From positions 35,925-99,924 of the forward strand of contig NZ_AWQQ01000049.1 in the NCBI RefSeq assembly GCF_002607855.1: 64,000 nucleotides of DNA, read 5' to 3'. Numbering within the stretch: position 1 is the first letter of the stretch; the number at the start of each line of letters is the position of its first letter. A program made the position numbers and the translations under genes. The notes below the pieces were generated by a model. It was not told the origin of the DNA. It worked only from the letters and a program-made list of their open reading frames with translations, and did no database searches. Positions 36,772-46,542 of this stretch are shown piece after piece. The DNA comes from Desulforamulus profundi (lineage in GTDB: Bacteria > Bacillota_B > Desulfotomaculia > Desulfotomaculales > Desulfotomaculaceae).

Positions 36772-37936
36772 CTAGCTGAACTGGAACAAAGAAGCAACCC
36801 TTTCGATGGCCTCCCGCAAATCTTCCTCTTTCTGCACCATGGCGATGCGCACGTAACCTTCTCCCTGGGCCCCAAAGGCTACCCCGGGCACCATCAGGAT
36901 GCCGGTTTTATCTAAGAACTCCAGGCAGAAATCCATGGAGGAACGGTACCCTCCGGGCAGCGGCGCCCAGATAAACATGGAGGCCTGCGGTTTCGGCATT
37001 TGCCAGCCAGTTTGCCCAGGCCCTCCACCAGAATGTCCCGCCGTCTCTGGTAGGTGGCAGCGGTTTGCCGGACGCATTCCTGGTCACCGGTTAAGGCGGC
37101 GATGCCTGCCTCCTGTACGGCGGAAAAAACACCATAATCAATGTTGGACTTAATACGCCCCAGGGCATGCAAAATATTTGCATTGCCCACCGCAAAACCG
37201 ATGCGGCAGCCGGCCATGTTATAGGTCTTTGATAAGGAATAAAACTCAATGCCCACCTCTTTGGCTCCGGGTACTTCCAGGAAACTCATGGGTTTAAAAC
37301 CATCGTAGGCCAGTTCGGCGTAGGCCACATCATGGCAGACCACAATATCATAGGTTTTGGCAAAATCCACAACCTCTTTATAGAAATCCGCATTGGCAGA
37401 AGCGGCCACCGGGTTGTTGGGATAGTTGATGGTCATCATCCTGGCCCGTTTGGCCACTGCCGGCGGGATAACGGTGAAATCCGGCAGAAAACGGTTCTTC
37501 TCCAGCAGCGGCATGGGATATAGCTCACCCTCGGCCAGCAAAATAGAGGCTGCGTAAATGGGATAACCCGGGTCCGGCACCAGAGCGATATCACCGGGGT
37601 TGATGTAAGCCAGGGCAACATGCGCCAGACCGTCCTGAGACCCCATGAGGGTTAAAACTTCCGTGGCCGGGTCCAAGACCACGTTAAACCTCTGTTTGTA
37701 CCAGTGGGTCAGCGCCCGGTGCAGTTCCAGTTTCCCACTGAGGGGATAGGTGTAGTTGCAGGGGTTTTCCACACCCTTGCGCAGCGCTTCAATGATATGA
37801 GGGGCCGGGGGCAGGTCGGGACTTCCCACACTCAAATCAATGACCTTTACGCCTTTGACTTCCTTTTTGGCCTTAGCCTTTGCCATTTCCGTAAATATAC
37901 CGGTGCCAACGCTTCCATCCGGCGTGCCAGTTTCAT
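36772..37936 (-). CDS. PLP-dependent aminotransferase, LL-diaminopimelate aminotransferase-like (two frame breaks)
   Basis: Class I/II fold-type-I aminotransferase, about 388 residues when two missing G bases are restored (near 37901 and 37006). The N-terminus then reads MKLARRMEALAPGIFTEMAK, matching the MKLAxRLExLPPYLFAE start of the DapL group, with GGAG upstream of the ATG at 37936. VIDLSVGSPDLPPAPHIIEA, TLMGSQDGLAH, NYPNNPVAASAN, the PLP-lysine SLSKTYNMAGCRIG and WQMPKPQASMFIWAP follow. DapL makes LL-DAP from tetrahydrodipicolinate in many Clostridia; the sequence could also be an alanine/aspartate aminotransferase. It is 47 bases downstream of the PHP gene. Confidence 0.8.
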
Positions 37937-37983
37937 CTTTCTTTAACTCCGCTCCTGTATTTTGCATTATGCACAGACGGAAA

Positions 37984-38804
37984 CTAATTTTTTCCGGCTG
38001 CAGTCTTTAACAATTGGACTGATTTATAGGGTGCCACAGCACCTCCAAGGATATTGCAGATGTCGTGGCCGGCTCCATGATAATCTGAACCCCCGGTGGG
38101 GATTAAATTATATTTTTTAGCCAGGTGATAATAGTGGTCCACCATCAGCGGGGTGTGATTGCGATGCCATACTTCAATTCCCTTTAGCCCGGCCTGGATG
38201 AGATCCGGCAGGAAGGGGTCCAGTTTAACCAACCGGGATGTGCCAGGACAGGAACTCCGTCGGCCTTCAGGATTAACTGAACGGCTTCCACCGGTGTAAG
38301 TTTTTCCCTGGGCACAAAAGCCGCTTTGCCAGCCCCGATGTAATTGGCAAAGGCCTCCTGCAGGGTTGAAACATATCCCTTTTCCAACAGGGCCCGTGCT
38401 ACGTGGGGCCGCCCCACTGAACCCCCGGCTGCCAGTTCCAACACCCTGTCTAAGTCAATATTGATATCAAGGTTTCTTAATTTTGCAACCATTTTTTGGG
38501 TTCTTTCCAACCGTTCGCCCTGAAATTCCTCCAGTTTGGTCACAAATTCGTCGTTGTGGGGGTCGATCAAGTAACCCAGCACATGGACTTCATAGCCCTG
38601 AAAGTAAGTATTGACTTCCACGCCCGATAAAACTTCCAGCCTGAACCCGTTAGCCGCCTGCTGTGCTTCCGTGACCCCGGACAGGGTATCATGGTCGGAA
38701 ATCGCAATAGCTCTAAGCCCCAACTTCAAGGCCTTCTTGACCACTTCCCGGGGAGTGTCCGAACCGTCCGAAGCAGTGGTGTGGATATGCAAATCTGTGT
38801 ACAA
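37984..38804 (-). CDS. PHP-domain metal-dependent phosphoesterase, RNase AM/YciV-like (frame broken near 38235)
   Basis: About 274 residues after adding one G (CCCGGTTGG). The four PHP metal motifs are visible: DLHIHTTASDGSDTP, ISDHDTLSG, GVEVNTYFQGYEVHVLGY, then VPVLAHPG and, past the break, LIPTGGSDYHG. RPHVARALLEKGYV with a GKAAFVPREK stretch identifies the YciV/TrpH type, which degrades 3',5'-nucleotide bisphosphates and processes RNA 5' ends. TTG start at 38804 with GGTGA upstream. Lies between the dipeptidase and aminotransferase genes. Confidence 0.85.
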
Positions 38805-38908
38805 AAGAAATCACCGCTTTTTTCTTTCCAGTATTCCCAGATCGGAATGGCGACCATTCTATATTGTTTCTCGTTAACAAGCAAATTTCCTCCCCGGCAG
38901 CGCAAAGA

Positions 38909-39849
38909 CTAACCGCAAACTTCCTTAAACAGGCGCAGCCAGTTGTCCCCTAAAATCTTCTCAATCTCTCCGGTTTTGTAGCCCCGTTTGGACAAAGCGC
39001 AGGCAATATTGGGGACTGCCACGCTGGCGTCATGCAGGTCTTCGGTGGTGAGATCAATGCCGTCAAAATCCGAACCAAGGCCGATGCAGGAAATCCCGGC
39101 AATTTTATAGATATGGTCAATATGGTCCAGCAGCCTGTGGATGGACGGTTGATTGACATCGATAAACTGGGGCACATAAGTGACGCCGATCACCCCGCCG
39201 CTTTCCGCAACGGCCTTAATTTGTTTGTCGGTTAAATTGCGGGGATGGTCACAAATCTGCCTGCAATTGGAGTGGGTTGCCGTGACGGGAGTCTTAACCT
39301 CGGTTATCACATCCCAAAAACCGGGTTCGGCCAGGTGGGACACGTCAATCATCATGCCAAGGGCAGCCATCCGCTGCACCACCTGCCGCCCCAGGTGCGT
39401 CAAACCGTTGGCCGCAGGCCCATTCCTACCCCATCGGCCAGTTCGTTTCTGCCGTTCCAGGTCAGGGTTAACCCCCTTACCCCTAGGTTATAAAAAAGAT
39501 CCAGCTGTTCAATCCTGCCGTTAAGCGCTTCCCCGCCTTCTATGGTAAGGACCGCAGAGGTCTTTTTCTTCTGCAGTGTATTTTCTATATCTCTATAACA
39601 ACGGACATGTTCGATTTCAGGTTGATTAATTTTTATCTCCTCGTTAAACAAATCGATGATTTCGTTGACATAGCCGGCCGGGTCACTACTGCATTCAGGT
39701 CCTACAAAGACCGCAAAAAATTGAACATCGATGCCACCCTTGCGCAAACGGGGCAGATCCAAATGTCCATGGGGTGATTGCATACCCAGTGTTCTTTTTT
39801 GCTGGGACAACACGGTTAACGTATCACAGTGTCCGTCTACCACGGGCAA
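38909..39849 (-). CDS. Membrane dipeptidase (peptidase family M19), frame broken near 39420
   Basis: Zn-dependent dipeptidase of the renal dipeptidase type. The HxD motif is in DGHCDTLTVL (about 6-10), with a second-metal Glu in TIEGGEALNG near 120. After one missing G (ATGGGCCTG for ATGGGGCCTG) the protein resumes LTHLGRQVVQRMAALGMMID, then VSHLAEPGFWDV, THSNCRQICDHPRNLTD and GLGSDFDGIDLTTEDL. About 313 residues. TTG start at 39849 with GGAGGGA upstream. It acts on dipeptides; no signal peptide is visible, so it is cytosolic. Downstream of spoVS, separated by a terminator. Confidence 0.88.
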
Positions 39850-39895
39850 CCGACATCCCTCCTTTCCACAAGCTAAAAATCCACAGGAAGCAAGA

Positions 39896-39926
39896 AACCT
39901 GTTTGCAACGTTAGCAAACAGGTTGT
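39896..39926 (-). terminator. Terminator after spoVS
   Basis: AACCTGTTTGC pairs with GCAAACAGGTT around TAAC-GTT, followed by TTCTTG on the minus strand. Confidence 0.85.
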
Positions 39927-39945
39927 ACCGAACTGACTAATTAAT

Positions 39946-40206
39946 TTATCTGGGTTCTACAATCAGCTTAATCGCTGTTCTTTCATCACCGTCTATGATT
40001 ACGTCAGTAAAGGCAGGGATGCAAATCAAATCAACTCCACTGGGGGCCACAAAACCTCTGGCAATTGCTATAGCTTTTACTGCCTGGTTTAATGCACCTG
40101 CACCAATGGCCTGCATTTCGGCACAACCGCGCTCCCTTAGCACACCAGCCAGTGCCCCGGCTACAGAATTTGGATTGGACTTTGCTGAAACTTTTAAGAC
40201 TTCCAT
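39946..40206 (-). CDS. spoVS: Stage V sporulation protein S
   Basis: An 86-residue protein almost identical to the highly conserved SpoVS/Alba-like family: MEVLKVSAKSNPNSVAGALA, VLRERGCAEMQAIGAGALNQ, AVKAIAIARGFVAPSGVDLI, and a KLIVEP end. In Bacillus it affects septation timing and coat/cortex assembly. AAGGAGG stands eight bases before the ATG. Upstream is a SigH-type promoter, downstream a strong terminator, so it is a single-gene unit. It lies immediately downstream of ymdB as in Bacillus. Confidence 0.97.
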   Translation of the reverse strand: MEVLKVSAKSNPNSVAGALAGVLRERGCAEMQAIGAGALNQAVKAIAIARGFVAPSGVDLICIPAFTDVIIDGDERTAIKLIVEPR

Positions 40207-40261
40207 GCTGAAACCCTCCTTAGTTAGTTTGGATGATTGCTCTAATCCCTGTATTGATTTT

Positions 40262-40288
40262 ATTCTGCAGAATCCTAAAAATTCCTGC
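40262..40288 (-). promoter_or_regulatory. SigH-type promoter of spoVS
   Basis: Minus strand GCAGGAATT, 11 bases, GCAGAAT, which fits the Bacillus SigH consensus RnAGGAwWW-N11-12-RnnGAAT at every defined position. It lies about 55 bases upstream of the start codon. Confidence 0.75.
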
Positions 40289-40332
40289 TATTGTAAGAAA
40301 TTTATAAATTTTGTGCGAGGGCGTTCTAAAAT

Positions 40333-41112
40333 CTATTCTAAATCAAATATACGTTCAATTTTAATGGCTGTTCCACTGGCGGGGTCCACATCAATGACCA
40401 CCGCGTTTAATTGATAAGGACTTTCCGCAGCCTCGAACCGCCGGGGCATCTGCGTCATAAATTTCTCAATCACCAGGTGGGTGGTGACACCAATCACCGA
40501 ATCCCTTGGCCCGGTCATCCCGATATCGGTGATATAGGCACTGCCATTGGGTAAAATGCGCTCATCCGCTGTCTGGACATGGGTATGTGTGCCACAAATG
40601 GCCGTTACCCGCCCGTCCAGGTACCAGCCCATAGCAACCTTCTCGGAAGTGGCTTCGGCATGAAAATCCACAAAAATGATCCGGGTTTTGTCTTTTATTT
40701 TTTCAAGAATATGATCAACGGTCCTGAAGGGGCAATCCAATTCCTGCATATAAATCCTGCCCGAGACATTGACAACCGCGACCGAGTGCCCCAGTTTGGT
40801 TTCAAAAATATGGAAACCTGCTCCCGGTGTACCAGGGGGATAATTGGCCGGTCGCAGGAGCCGCTTTTCTTTATCAATATAAGTTATAATTTCTTTTTTA
40901 TTCCAAACATGATTTCCCATGGTAAAGACATCGATGCCGGCGGCATAGAGCTGCTTGGCAATTTCTTTGGTAATGCCATGCCCGCTGGCGGCGTTTTCCC
41001 CGTTGGCAATAACGAAGTCAATGTCGCGTTCGTTACGAATATAACTCAGGTTGTCCAGCACGGCCCTTCTGCCCGGTCGGCCCACAATGTCTCCGATCAT
41101 TAAGACACGCAA
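40333..41112 (-). CDS. ymdB: YmdB-type metallophosphoesterase (2',3'-cAMP/cyclic nucleotide phosphodiesterase)
   Basis: A 259-residue calcineurin-like phosphoesterase of the YmdB (TIGR00282) family. MRVLMIGDIVGRPGRRAV carries the first metal Asp, NGENAASGHGIT the second site, GNHVWNKKEI the GNH motif, VDFHAEATSEKVAM and GTHTHVQTADERIL the last His ligands. In Bacillus YmdB is needed for biofilm and motility decisions. The frame is intact. It is 17 bases downstream of an unknown gene and follows rny at a distance, the Bacillus rny-ymdB-spoVS order with one extra gene. Confidence 0.95.
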   Translation of the reverse strand: MRVLMIGDIVGRPGRRAVLDNLSYIRNERDIDFVIANGENAASGHGITKEIAKQLYAAGIDVFTMGNHVWNKKEIITYIDKEKRLLRPANYPPGTPGAGFHIFETKLGHSVAVVNVSGRIYMQELDCPFRTVDHILEKIKDKTRIIFVDFHAEATSEKVAMGWYLDGRVTAICGTHTHVQTADERILPNGSAYITDIGMTGPRDSVIGVTTHLVIEKFMTQMPRRFEAAESPYQLNAVVIDVDPASGTAIKIERIFDLE

Positions 41113-41129
41113 TTTTTTAGAAAGCCCCC

Positions 41130-41648
41130 TTACTTATTGAAAACCAGGACTCGGCCTTCTTCTCTGAAGGCGTACAACCTTTTATTTTCGGATTTTGTTT
41201 TAACACTTTCCAGCATATGTTCAATCAGTTCTTCTTGAACCACCAGATCCTCGTCCACCAGTTGGTCGCTTTCTTCTGTGATCAGACTCTTATGGATGGA
41301 CTGCCGGAATAACTCAACCATAAGGGCAATTTCCTCTTGTACTAGTGTGTCCACATCCCTCTGAATTTCAATCATGGTAAGGTTGTCGGATATTTTGTAG
41401 TCAAGGTTGACAACCTGCGGGTATTTGCATTCCAGGGTATTGTAGACCTCAATACTGCTTAAAATGTTATGCTTCAGCTCATCAATCTCCGTATCCGATA
41501 AAACACCGGCGTACATAAAGGTAAATTTTAATACATGATTCTCGGGATCAAAATTAATCTTTGCCACTTCAGGATACCTGATCAAAATTGAGATCAACAA
41601 GCTAATACTGTTGGTCAGGTCTTCCTTCCCCTTGTAACAGAAATCCAA
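41130..41648 (-). CDS. Unknown protein between rny and ymdB
   Basis: A 172-residue acidic protein: MDFCYKGKEDLTNSISLLIS, HVLKFTFMYAGVLSDTEIDE, EYNTLECKYPQVVNLDYKIS-like stretches, then LVQEEIALMVELFRQSIHKS and a C-terminal FREEGRVLVFNK. Alpha/beta with a helical end; no signal peptide or TM. TTG start at 41648 with GGTGGTG upstream. Its position, inserted between rny and ymdB and 17 bases before ymdB, suggests co-expression with them. No family recognised. Confidence 0.65.
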   Translation of the reverse strand: MDFCYKGKEDLTNSISLLISILIRYPEVAKINFDPENHVLKFTFMYAGVLSDTEIDELKHNILSSIEVYNTLECKYPQVVNLDYKISDNLTMIEIQRDVDTLVQEEIALMVELFRQSIHKSLITEESDQLVDEDLVVQEELIEHMLESVKTKSENKRLYAFREEGRVLVFNK

Positions 41649-41774
41649 AAAATTTCACCACCCGTTTAAACTATCCAAATAAGTAATAATTCTTTGATTA
41701 ACTATTCATTCCTGCCGCCGAATCCCCTGTTGGCAAAAAAACTTCGTTCCATTTCTGGATGTATTTGTAATACA

Positions 41775-41803
41775 CAAAAACGGCCCAAACGGGCCGTTTT
41801 TTG
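41775..41803 (-). terminator. Terminator after rny
   Basis: AAAACGGCCC-GTTT-GGGCCGTTTT with T-runs; close behind the rny stop. Confidence 0.9.
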
Positions 41804-41810
41804 TTAGGTC

Positions 41811-43360
41811 CTATTTAGCATATTCAACATGCCTGGTTTCCCGAATAATCACCACTTTAATCTGTCCGGGATAATCCAGCTCGTTTTCAATCTTTTTGGC
41901 AACGTCTCTCACCAGGCGGACAGCTGCTAAATCATCCACCTTGTCCGGTTTAACCATAATGCGGATTTCCCTGCCGGCCTGGATGGCAAAGGATTTTTCA
42001 ACCCCTTCAAAGGCGCTGGCAATCTCTTCAAGTTTTTGCAGCCGCTTGATATAAGACTCCAGGGTTTCCCTTCTGGCCCCGGGACGGGCAGCGGAAATGG
42101 CATCTGCCGCTTGGACCAGCACAGCTTCGATGGTTCTTGGTTCTTCGTCCCCGTGGTGGGCGGCGATGGCGTGGATGACGTCCGGGCTTTCCTTGTACTT
42201 CTGGCACAGGCTGACGCCGATGGCCACGTGGGGACCCTCCACCTCATGGTCAACCGCTTTGCCGATATCGTGCAACAAACCGGCACGTTTGGCCAGCTTC
42301 ACATCAATCCCCAGTTCGGCGGCCATGAGACCTGCCAGGTGGCAGACCTCGATGGAGTGTTTCAATACGTTCTGACCGTAGCTGGTGCGGAACTTGAGTC
42401 TTCCCAGCAGTTTTACCAGCTCGGGATGCAGGCCGTGTACACCTGTTTCAAAGGTGGCTTGCTCTCCTGCTTCGCGAATTTGAACCTCCACGTCCTTCTG
42501 AGCCTTTTCCACCATCTCTTCAATTCTGGCAGGGTGGATACGCCCATCGGAGATCAATCTCTCCAGCGCCAGGCGTGCCACTTCCCGGCGAATGGGATCA
42601 AACCCCGACAGGATGACAGCCTCAGGTGTATCATCGATGATTAAGTCGATACCGGTTAAGGTCTCAAAGGCCCTGATGTTACGACCTTCCCTACCGATAA
42701 TGCGACCCTTCATTTCGTCGTTGGGCAAAGGAATAACAGCAACCGTGGCTTCCGCCACATGGTCCGCCGCACACCTTTGAATCGCTGAGGAAATAATATC
42801 CCGGGCCCGTTTTTCGGACTCCTCTTTGGCTCTGTTTTCGTAGTCTTTAATCATCACAGCCATATCATGTTGAAGATCTTTTTCAATATCATTCAACAAA
42901 ATCTGGCGCGCTTCTTCTGAAGAAAGCCAGAAACTCTCTCAAGTTCTGCCAATTGACGATGTAAAGCACCGGTGAGTTCGGCTTTGGTGTTCTCAATCTC
43001 AACCTCTTTCCGGCAGAGGGATTCCTCTTTCTTTTCCATGGAATCCATTTTGCGGTCCAAGGTTTCTTCTTTTTGCAGAAGTCTTCTCTCCAAACGCTGT
43101 AGTTCATTTCTGCGGTCCCGGATTTCCTTTTCCATTTCGTTCCGCAGCTTAAGAACTTCCTCTTTGGCCATTACGATGGCCTCACGTTTTTTGCCTTCGG
43201 CATCCTTTTCAGCCTCATCCAAAATCTTCTTCGCCTGGAATTCAGCGGAGGCAATTTTCCCTTCGGCAATGTTCTTTCGAATAAAAAACCCTGCTGCCAG
43301 ACCAACCAGGGCAGTAACGAGTATCACCAGAATTAATTGAATTGGTTCCACAGTTTTCAC
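41811..43360 (-). CDS. rny: Ribonuclease Y (frame broken near 42927)
   Basis: Membrane-anchored endoribonuclease that starts bulk mRNA decay. N-terminal TM helix ([18 protein letters not shown]), a coiled coil (30-150), then a missing G at TTTCTGGCTTTC. After it the frame resumes [20 protein letters not shown], the KH domain [20 protein letters not shown], and the HD domain [19 protein letters not shown] with [20 protein letters not shown]. About 516 residues, normal length. The ATG at 43360 has AGGAGGTG upstream. Expected partners, the YlbF-family complex, are encoded at 5.4 kb. Confidence 0.95.
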
Positions 43361-43694
43361 CTCCTGTCTCTGTCATCGAATTAAATTCATTTTAGACAAA
43401 TAAAAAAACCGAGTAAAACTCGGTAGAAAAAGAACCGGATATCTGGTTTGTCCATATCGCAGGTAAATAAATTACCGTTAAAGATATTGGGACACAGCGA
43501 AAAAGCCAAAAATCCCTAATAGGATAAGGGGAATGCCTTAAGGATATTGGATTTTATCTATATAAAAACCTGTTGCCAGATATCAAATTCTATTTTCTCC
43601 CAAAGATAATTGTACATCTTTTTATAGTCACTGTCAAGGTTCTCACCCCCCTGGCAACCCGGAGGCAACCCCTTAAACCACCTGGCAGCAAACC
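43361..43694. other. Non-coding gap between rny and recA
   Basis: 334 bases. It holds the recA terminator at 43402-43424 and AT-rich sequence; a recX gene, often found here, is absent. A CCTGGCAACCCGGAGGCAAC-type stretch with short internal pairing lies at 43650-43675. Nothing else is supported. Confidence 0.5.
43402..43424 (-). terminator. Terminator after recA
   Basis: Minus strand ACCGAGT-TTTA-ACTCGGT then TTTTTTTA, about 270 bases beyond the recA stop. Confidence 0.7.
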
Positions 43695-44740
43695 CTAAAC
43701 AACATCATCATCAGCGAGTTCATCCACGGTGCCGCTGCCGGACCCTAACTCAATGTTGCCCAGGGCCAGTTTTTCACGCACCTTGCGTTCGATTTCCTGG
43801 GCCAATTCCGGTCTTTCCTTGAACAATTCCTTGACATTTTCCCGGCCCTGGCCCAACCTTTCACCGCCATAGGAATACCAGGCGCCGCTTTTGTTGATGA
43901 TTTTCAATTCGGTGGCCACATCCAACACACTGCCTTCCCTGGAAATACCGGTACCGTACATAATATCAAACTCTGCCTGCTTAAAGGGAGGAGCCACTTT
44001 GTTTTTGACAATTTTCACCTTGGTGCGGCTGCCGATGATATCGGTGCCCTGTTTGATATTTTCGTGTTTGCGCACCTCCATCCGGACAGAGGCGTAGAAT
44101 TTCAAAGCTCGTCCACCGGTGGTAACTTCCGGTGAACCGTAAACAATGCCCACCTTCTCACGAATTTGGTTGATAAAGATCACCGTGGTTTTGGATTTGC
44201 TCACGATACCGGTCAGTTTTCTCAGGGCCTGGGACATTAATCTGGCCTGCAGGCCACATGGGCGTCACCCATTTCCCCTTCAATTTCGGCCCTGGGCACC
44301 AGAGCGGCCACCGAGTCCACCACCACCACATCAATGGCGCCGCTGCGCACCAGCGCTTCACAAATCTCCAGGGCCTGTTCACCGGTATCCGGTTGAGAAA
44401 CCAGCAGGTTTTCGGTGTCTACGCCCAGACGACGGGCATACACCGGGTCCAGGGCGTGTTCCGCATCAATAAAGGCGGCCATACCGTTTTGCCTCTGGGC
44501 TTCGGCAATGACATGGAGAGCTACGGTGGTTTTACCGGAAGATTCAGGGCCATAGATCTCCACCACCCGTCCCCGGGGCAGACCGCCCACCCCCAGGGCA
44601 ATGTCCAGGGACAAAGCGCCGGTGGAAATGGCTTCAACGTTCAGTTTGGTGGAGTCTCCCAGCTTCATGATGGAACCCTTGCCAAACTGCCTTTCAATGT
44701 TGGCCAGGGCCAGTTCAAGGGCTTTCAGTTTATCGGACAT
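43695..44740 (-). CDS. recA: Recombinase RecA (frame broken near 44253)
   Basis: Strand-exchange ATPase and SOS co-protease. Begins [20 protein letters not shown], Walker A GPESSGKT at about 64-71, [39 protein letters not shown]. One G is missing at GTGGCCTGCAG, after which the protein continues [37 protein letters not shown] (L2 region), [14 protein letters not shown]. About 348 residues after repair, normal. The promoter has a LexA box overlapping its start region. The gene order cinA ... recA ... rny is that of Bacillus. Confidence 0.97.
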
Positions 44741-44763
44741 AAAAATCTCCTTTCACACAATCT

Positions 44764-44776
44764 AAACATATGTTCG
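44764..44776 (-). promoter_or_regulatory. LexA (SOS) box of recA
   Basis: CGAACATATGTTT, matching the Gram-positive LexA/DinR consensus CGAAC-N4-GTTCG except at the last two bases. It lies just downstream of the -10 box, a position that blocks transcription. Confidence 0.75.
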
Positions 44777-44785
44777 GTTGTTTCC

Positions 44786-44815
44786 ATTATAAGGTATCTT
44801 AAATTAAATAGTCAA
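44786..44815 (-). promoter_or_regulatory. SigA promoter of recA
   Basis: TTGACT, 18-base spacer, TATAAT on the minus strand, about 45 bases upstream of the start codon. Confidence 0.8.
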
Positions 44816-44827
44816 TAAAAAAGAGAC

Positions 44828-44925
44828 TCGAAATTCGGCTTTCGAAGCTTAATTGCTCGTTCTTCAGGGGAACGGACCCCCTGTTATTGCGAACCTCGAA
44901 CTCCGAACCTCGAGCCTCGAGAAAC
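44828..44925. repeat. Imperfect inverted repeat with TTCGAGGTTCG units
   Basis: Left arm ACTCGAAATTCGGCTTTCGA; right arm is the complement-like run CGAACCTCGAACTCCGAACC and CTCGAGCCTCGAG. About 23 matched bases around a ~50-base centre with its own GGGG/CCCC pair. It separates recA from the helicase gene and may act as its terminator. Different in sequence from the repeat at 24.1 kb. Confidence 0.55.
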
Positions 44926-46523
44926 TACCGTCTGGCCCTGGCAGGTTCCACAAACAACCGCCTGCCTTTAAACTGCTGCCTGTGCAGGCAGCTCATAACG
45001 CAGTTGGCCCAGTCTTCCGGCACCTCTACAAAGCTGAAGTTTTCATAAATGTTAATGCTGCCGATTTTACCGCCCGGGATGCCGGACTCATCAGAAATCA
45101 GCTTGATGATTTCCGCCGGGGTAGTCTTGTCCTTTCGTCCCAGGGTAAGGAACAGCCTGACCATGCCCGGTCTGGCCCCGGTATTGCCAAAATTGACGGT
45201 ATCAAGGTCCGCTTCATCCTCGGCGGGCTCCAGATCCAGAGAGAGTTTGAGGGCGGCGGCCGCAATATCCATCGGGTCATATTCATCAATCAGACTGTCC
45301 ACCACAGAGCGATAGTAGCCCAGCTTGCCTTCCTCCATAATGCGCAGCAGCCTGTCCTTGATGCCTTCTTTCTGACGCTCCGCCACATCCGCTATACTGG
45401 GGAGCCGTTCCCTTTTGATTTTGGTTTTGGTAATATTCTCAATCAGCCGGAGCTGGCGGTATTCCCGGGGGCTGATAATGGTAATGGCCACGCCAGACCT
45501 GCCGGCCCTGCCGGTACGGCCAATCCGGTGTACATAAAATTCCGGGTCCTGGGGAATATCGTAGTTAATGACGTGGGATACACCCTCAATGTCCAGTCCC
45601 CTGGCTGCCACGTCGGTGGCCACCAGTAGTTCCACTTCCCCTGACCGGAACTGCCTCATCACGTTATTCCTCTGCTGCTGGCTGAGATCCCCGTGCAGGG
45701 CGGCAGCGGTATATCCCCTGGCCTGCAGACCGGCCACCAGTTCGTCTACGCCGCGCTTGGTGCGGCAAAAAACAATGCCCTGGGTGATGTCCGTAATATC
45801 CAGCAGCCTGCACAGGGCCTCCAACTTGTGCTTTTCCGGCGCCTCGTAATAAACCTGTTCGATTTGGGGTACGGTAAGATTGGTTTTACTGACCGTAACG
45901 TATTTGGGATCCTTCATATACTGGTGGGCCAGCCGGATAATTTCTCCCGGCATGGTGGCGGAGAAAAGCAGTGTCTGCCGTTCCGCCGGGGTGTGCCGTA
46001 GGATTTCCTCAATGTCCTCGATGAAACCCATATCCAGCATTTCGTCCGCTTCATCCAGCACCACCATACGGACCTGGTCCATTTTTAATGTCTGGCGTCT
46101 GAGATGGTCCAGCAGGCGGCCGGGAGTCCCCACCACCACCTGCACACCGTAGCGCAGCGACCTGATCTGTCGTTCGATGGATTGCCCCCCGTAAATGGGC
46201 AGCACCTTAATACGGGAAAAACGGCCGATTTTACTGATCTCTTCAGCCACCTGAATGGCCAGTTCCCTGGTTGGGGTAACGATAACCGCCTGAATTTCCT
46301 TTATTCTAAAATCCAATCTTTCAATCAACGGTATGCTGAAGGCGGCCGTTTTACCGGTGCCTGTTTGAGCTTGACCGATAATATCATGACCGGCTAATAC
46401 CTGGGGCACCGCAAGTTGCTGAATGGGGGTCGGTTCTTCAAACCCCATCTCGATCAGCCCGTCGACAATCCTTTTGCTAATTTCCAGTTCCCCGAATAAT
46501 TTTGTTTCTTTTCTGTGGTTCAT
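44925..46523 (-). CDS. DEAD-box RNA helicase with DbpA-type RNA-binding C-terminus
   Basis: A 532-residue ATP-dependent RNA helicase of the CshA/DeaD type. All core motifs are in order: Q motif FEEPTPIQQLAVP, Walker A AQTGTGKTAAF, PTRELAIQV, VVVGTPGRLLDHL, DEAD in VVLDEADEMLDMGF, SAT, RGLDIEGVSHVINYDIP and HRIGRTGRAGRSG. After a ~80-residue linker comes a DbpA-like domain (VRLFLTLGRKDKTTPAEIIK ... IGSINIYENFSFVEVP) that binds RNA, ending in basic RARR. It probably serves ribosome assembly or cold adaptation and mRNA decay with rny. Intact. Confidence 0.95.
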   Translation of the reverse strand: MNHRKETKLFGELEISKRIVDGLIEMGFEEPTPIQQLAVPQVLAGHDIIGQAQTGTGKTAAFSIPLIERLDFRIKEIQAVIVTPTRELAIQVAEEISKIGRFSRIKVLPIYGGQSIERQIRSLRYGVQVVVGTPGRLLDHLRRQTLKMDQVRMVVLDEADEMLDMGFIEDIEEILRHTPAERQTLLFSATMPGEIIRLAHQYMKDPKYVTVSKTNLTVPQIEQVYYEAPEKHKLEALCRLLDITDITQGIVFCRTKRGVDELVAGLQARGYTAAALHGDLSQQQRNNVMRQFRSGEVELLVATDVAARGLDIEGVSHVINYDIPQDPEFYVHRIGRTGRAGRSGVAITIISPREYRQLRLIENITKTKIKRERLPSIADVAERQKEGIKDRLLRIMEEGKLGYYRSVVDSLIDEYDPMDIAAAALKLSLDLEPAEDEADLDTVNFGNTGARPGMVRLFLTLGRKDKTTPAEIIKLISDESGIPGGKIGSINIYENFSFVEVPEDWANCVMSCLHRQQFKGRRLFVEPARARR

Positions 46524-46542
46524 TCATTTCCTTCTTTCTAGA

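Noticed and set aside
43695..44740. Programmed frameshifting in recA, rny, rnj, rimO and others
   Set aside because: No slippery heptamer or downstream structure is shared; the breaks are all repaired by one missing G/C and occur in genes never known to frameshift.
43695..44740. An intein or intron interrupting recA
   Set aside because: The two frames abut with no intervening sequence; one base restores the protein.
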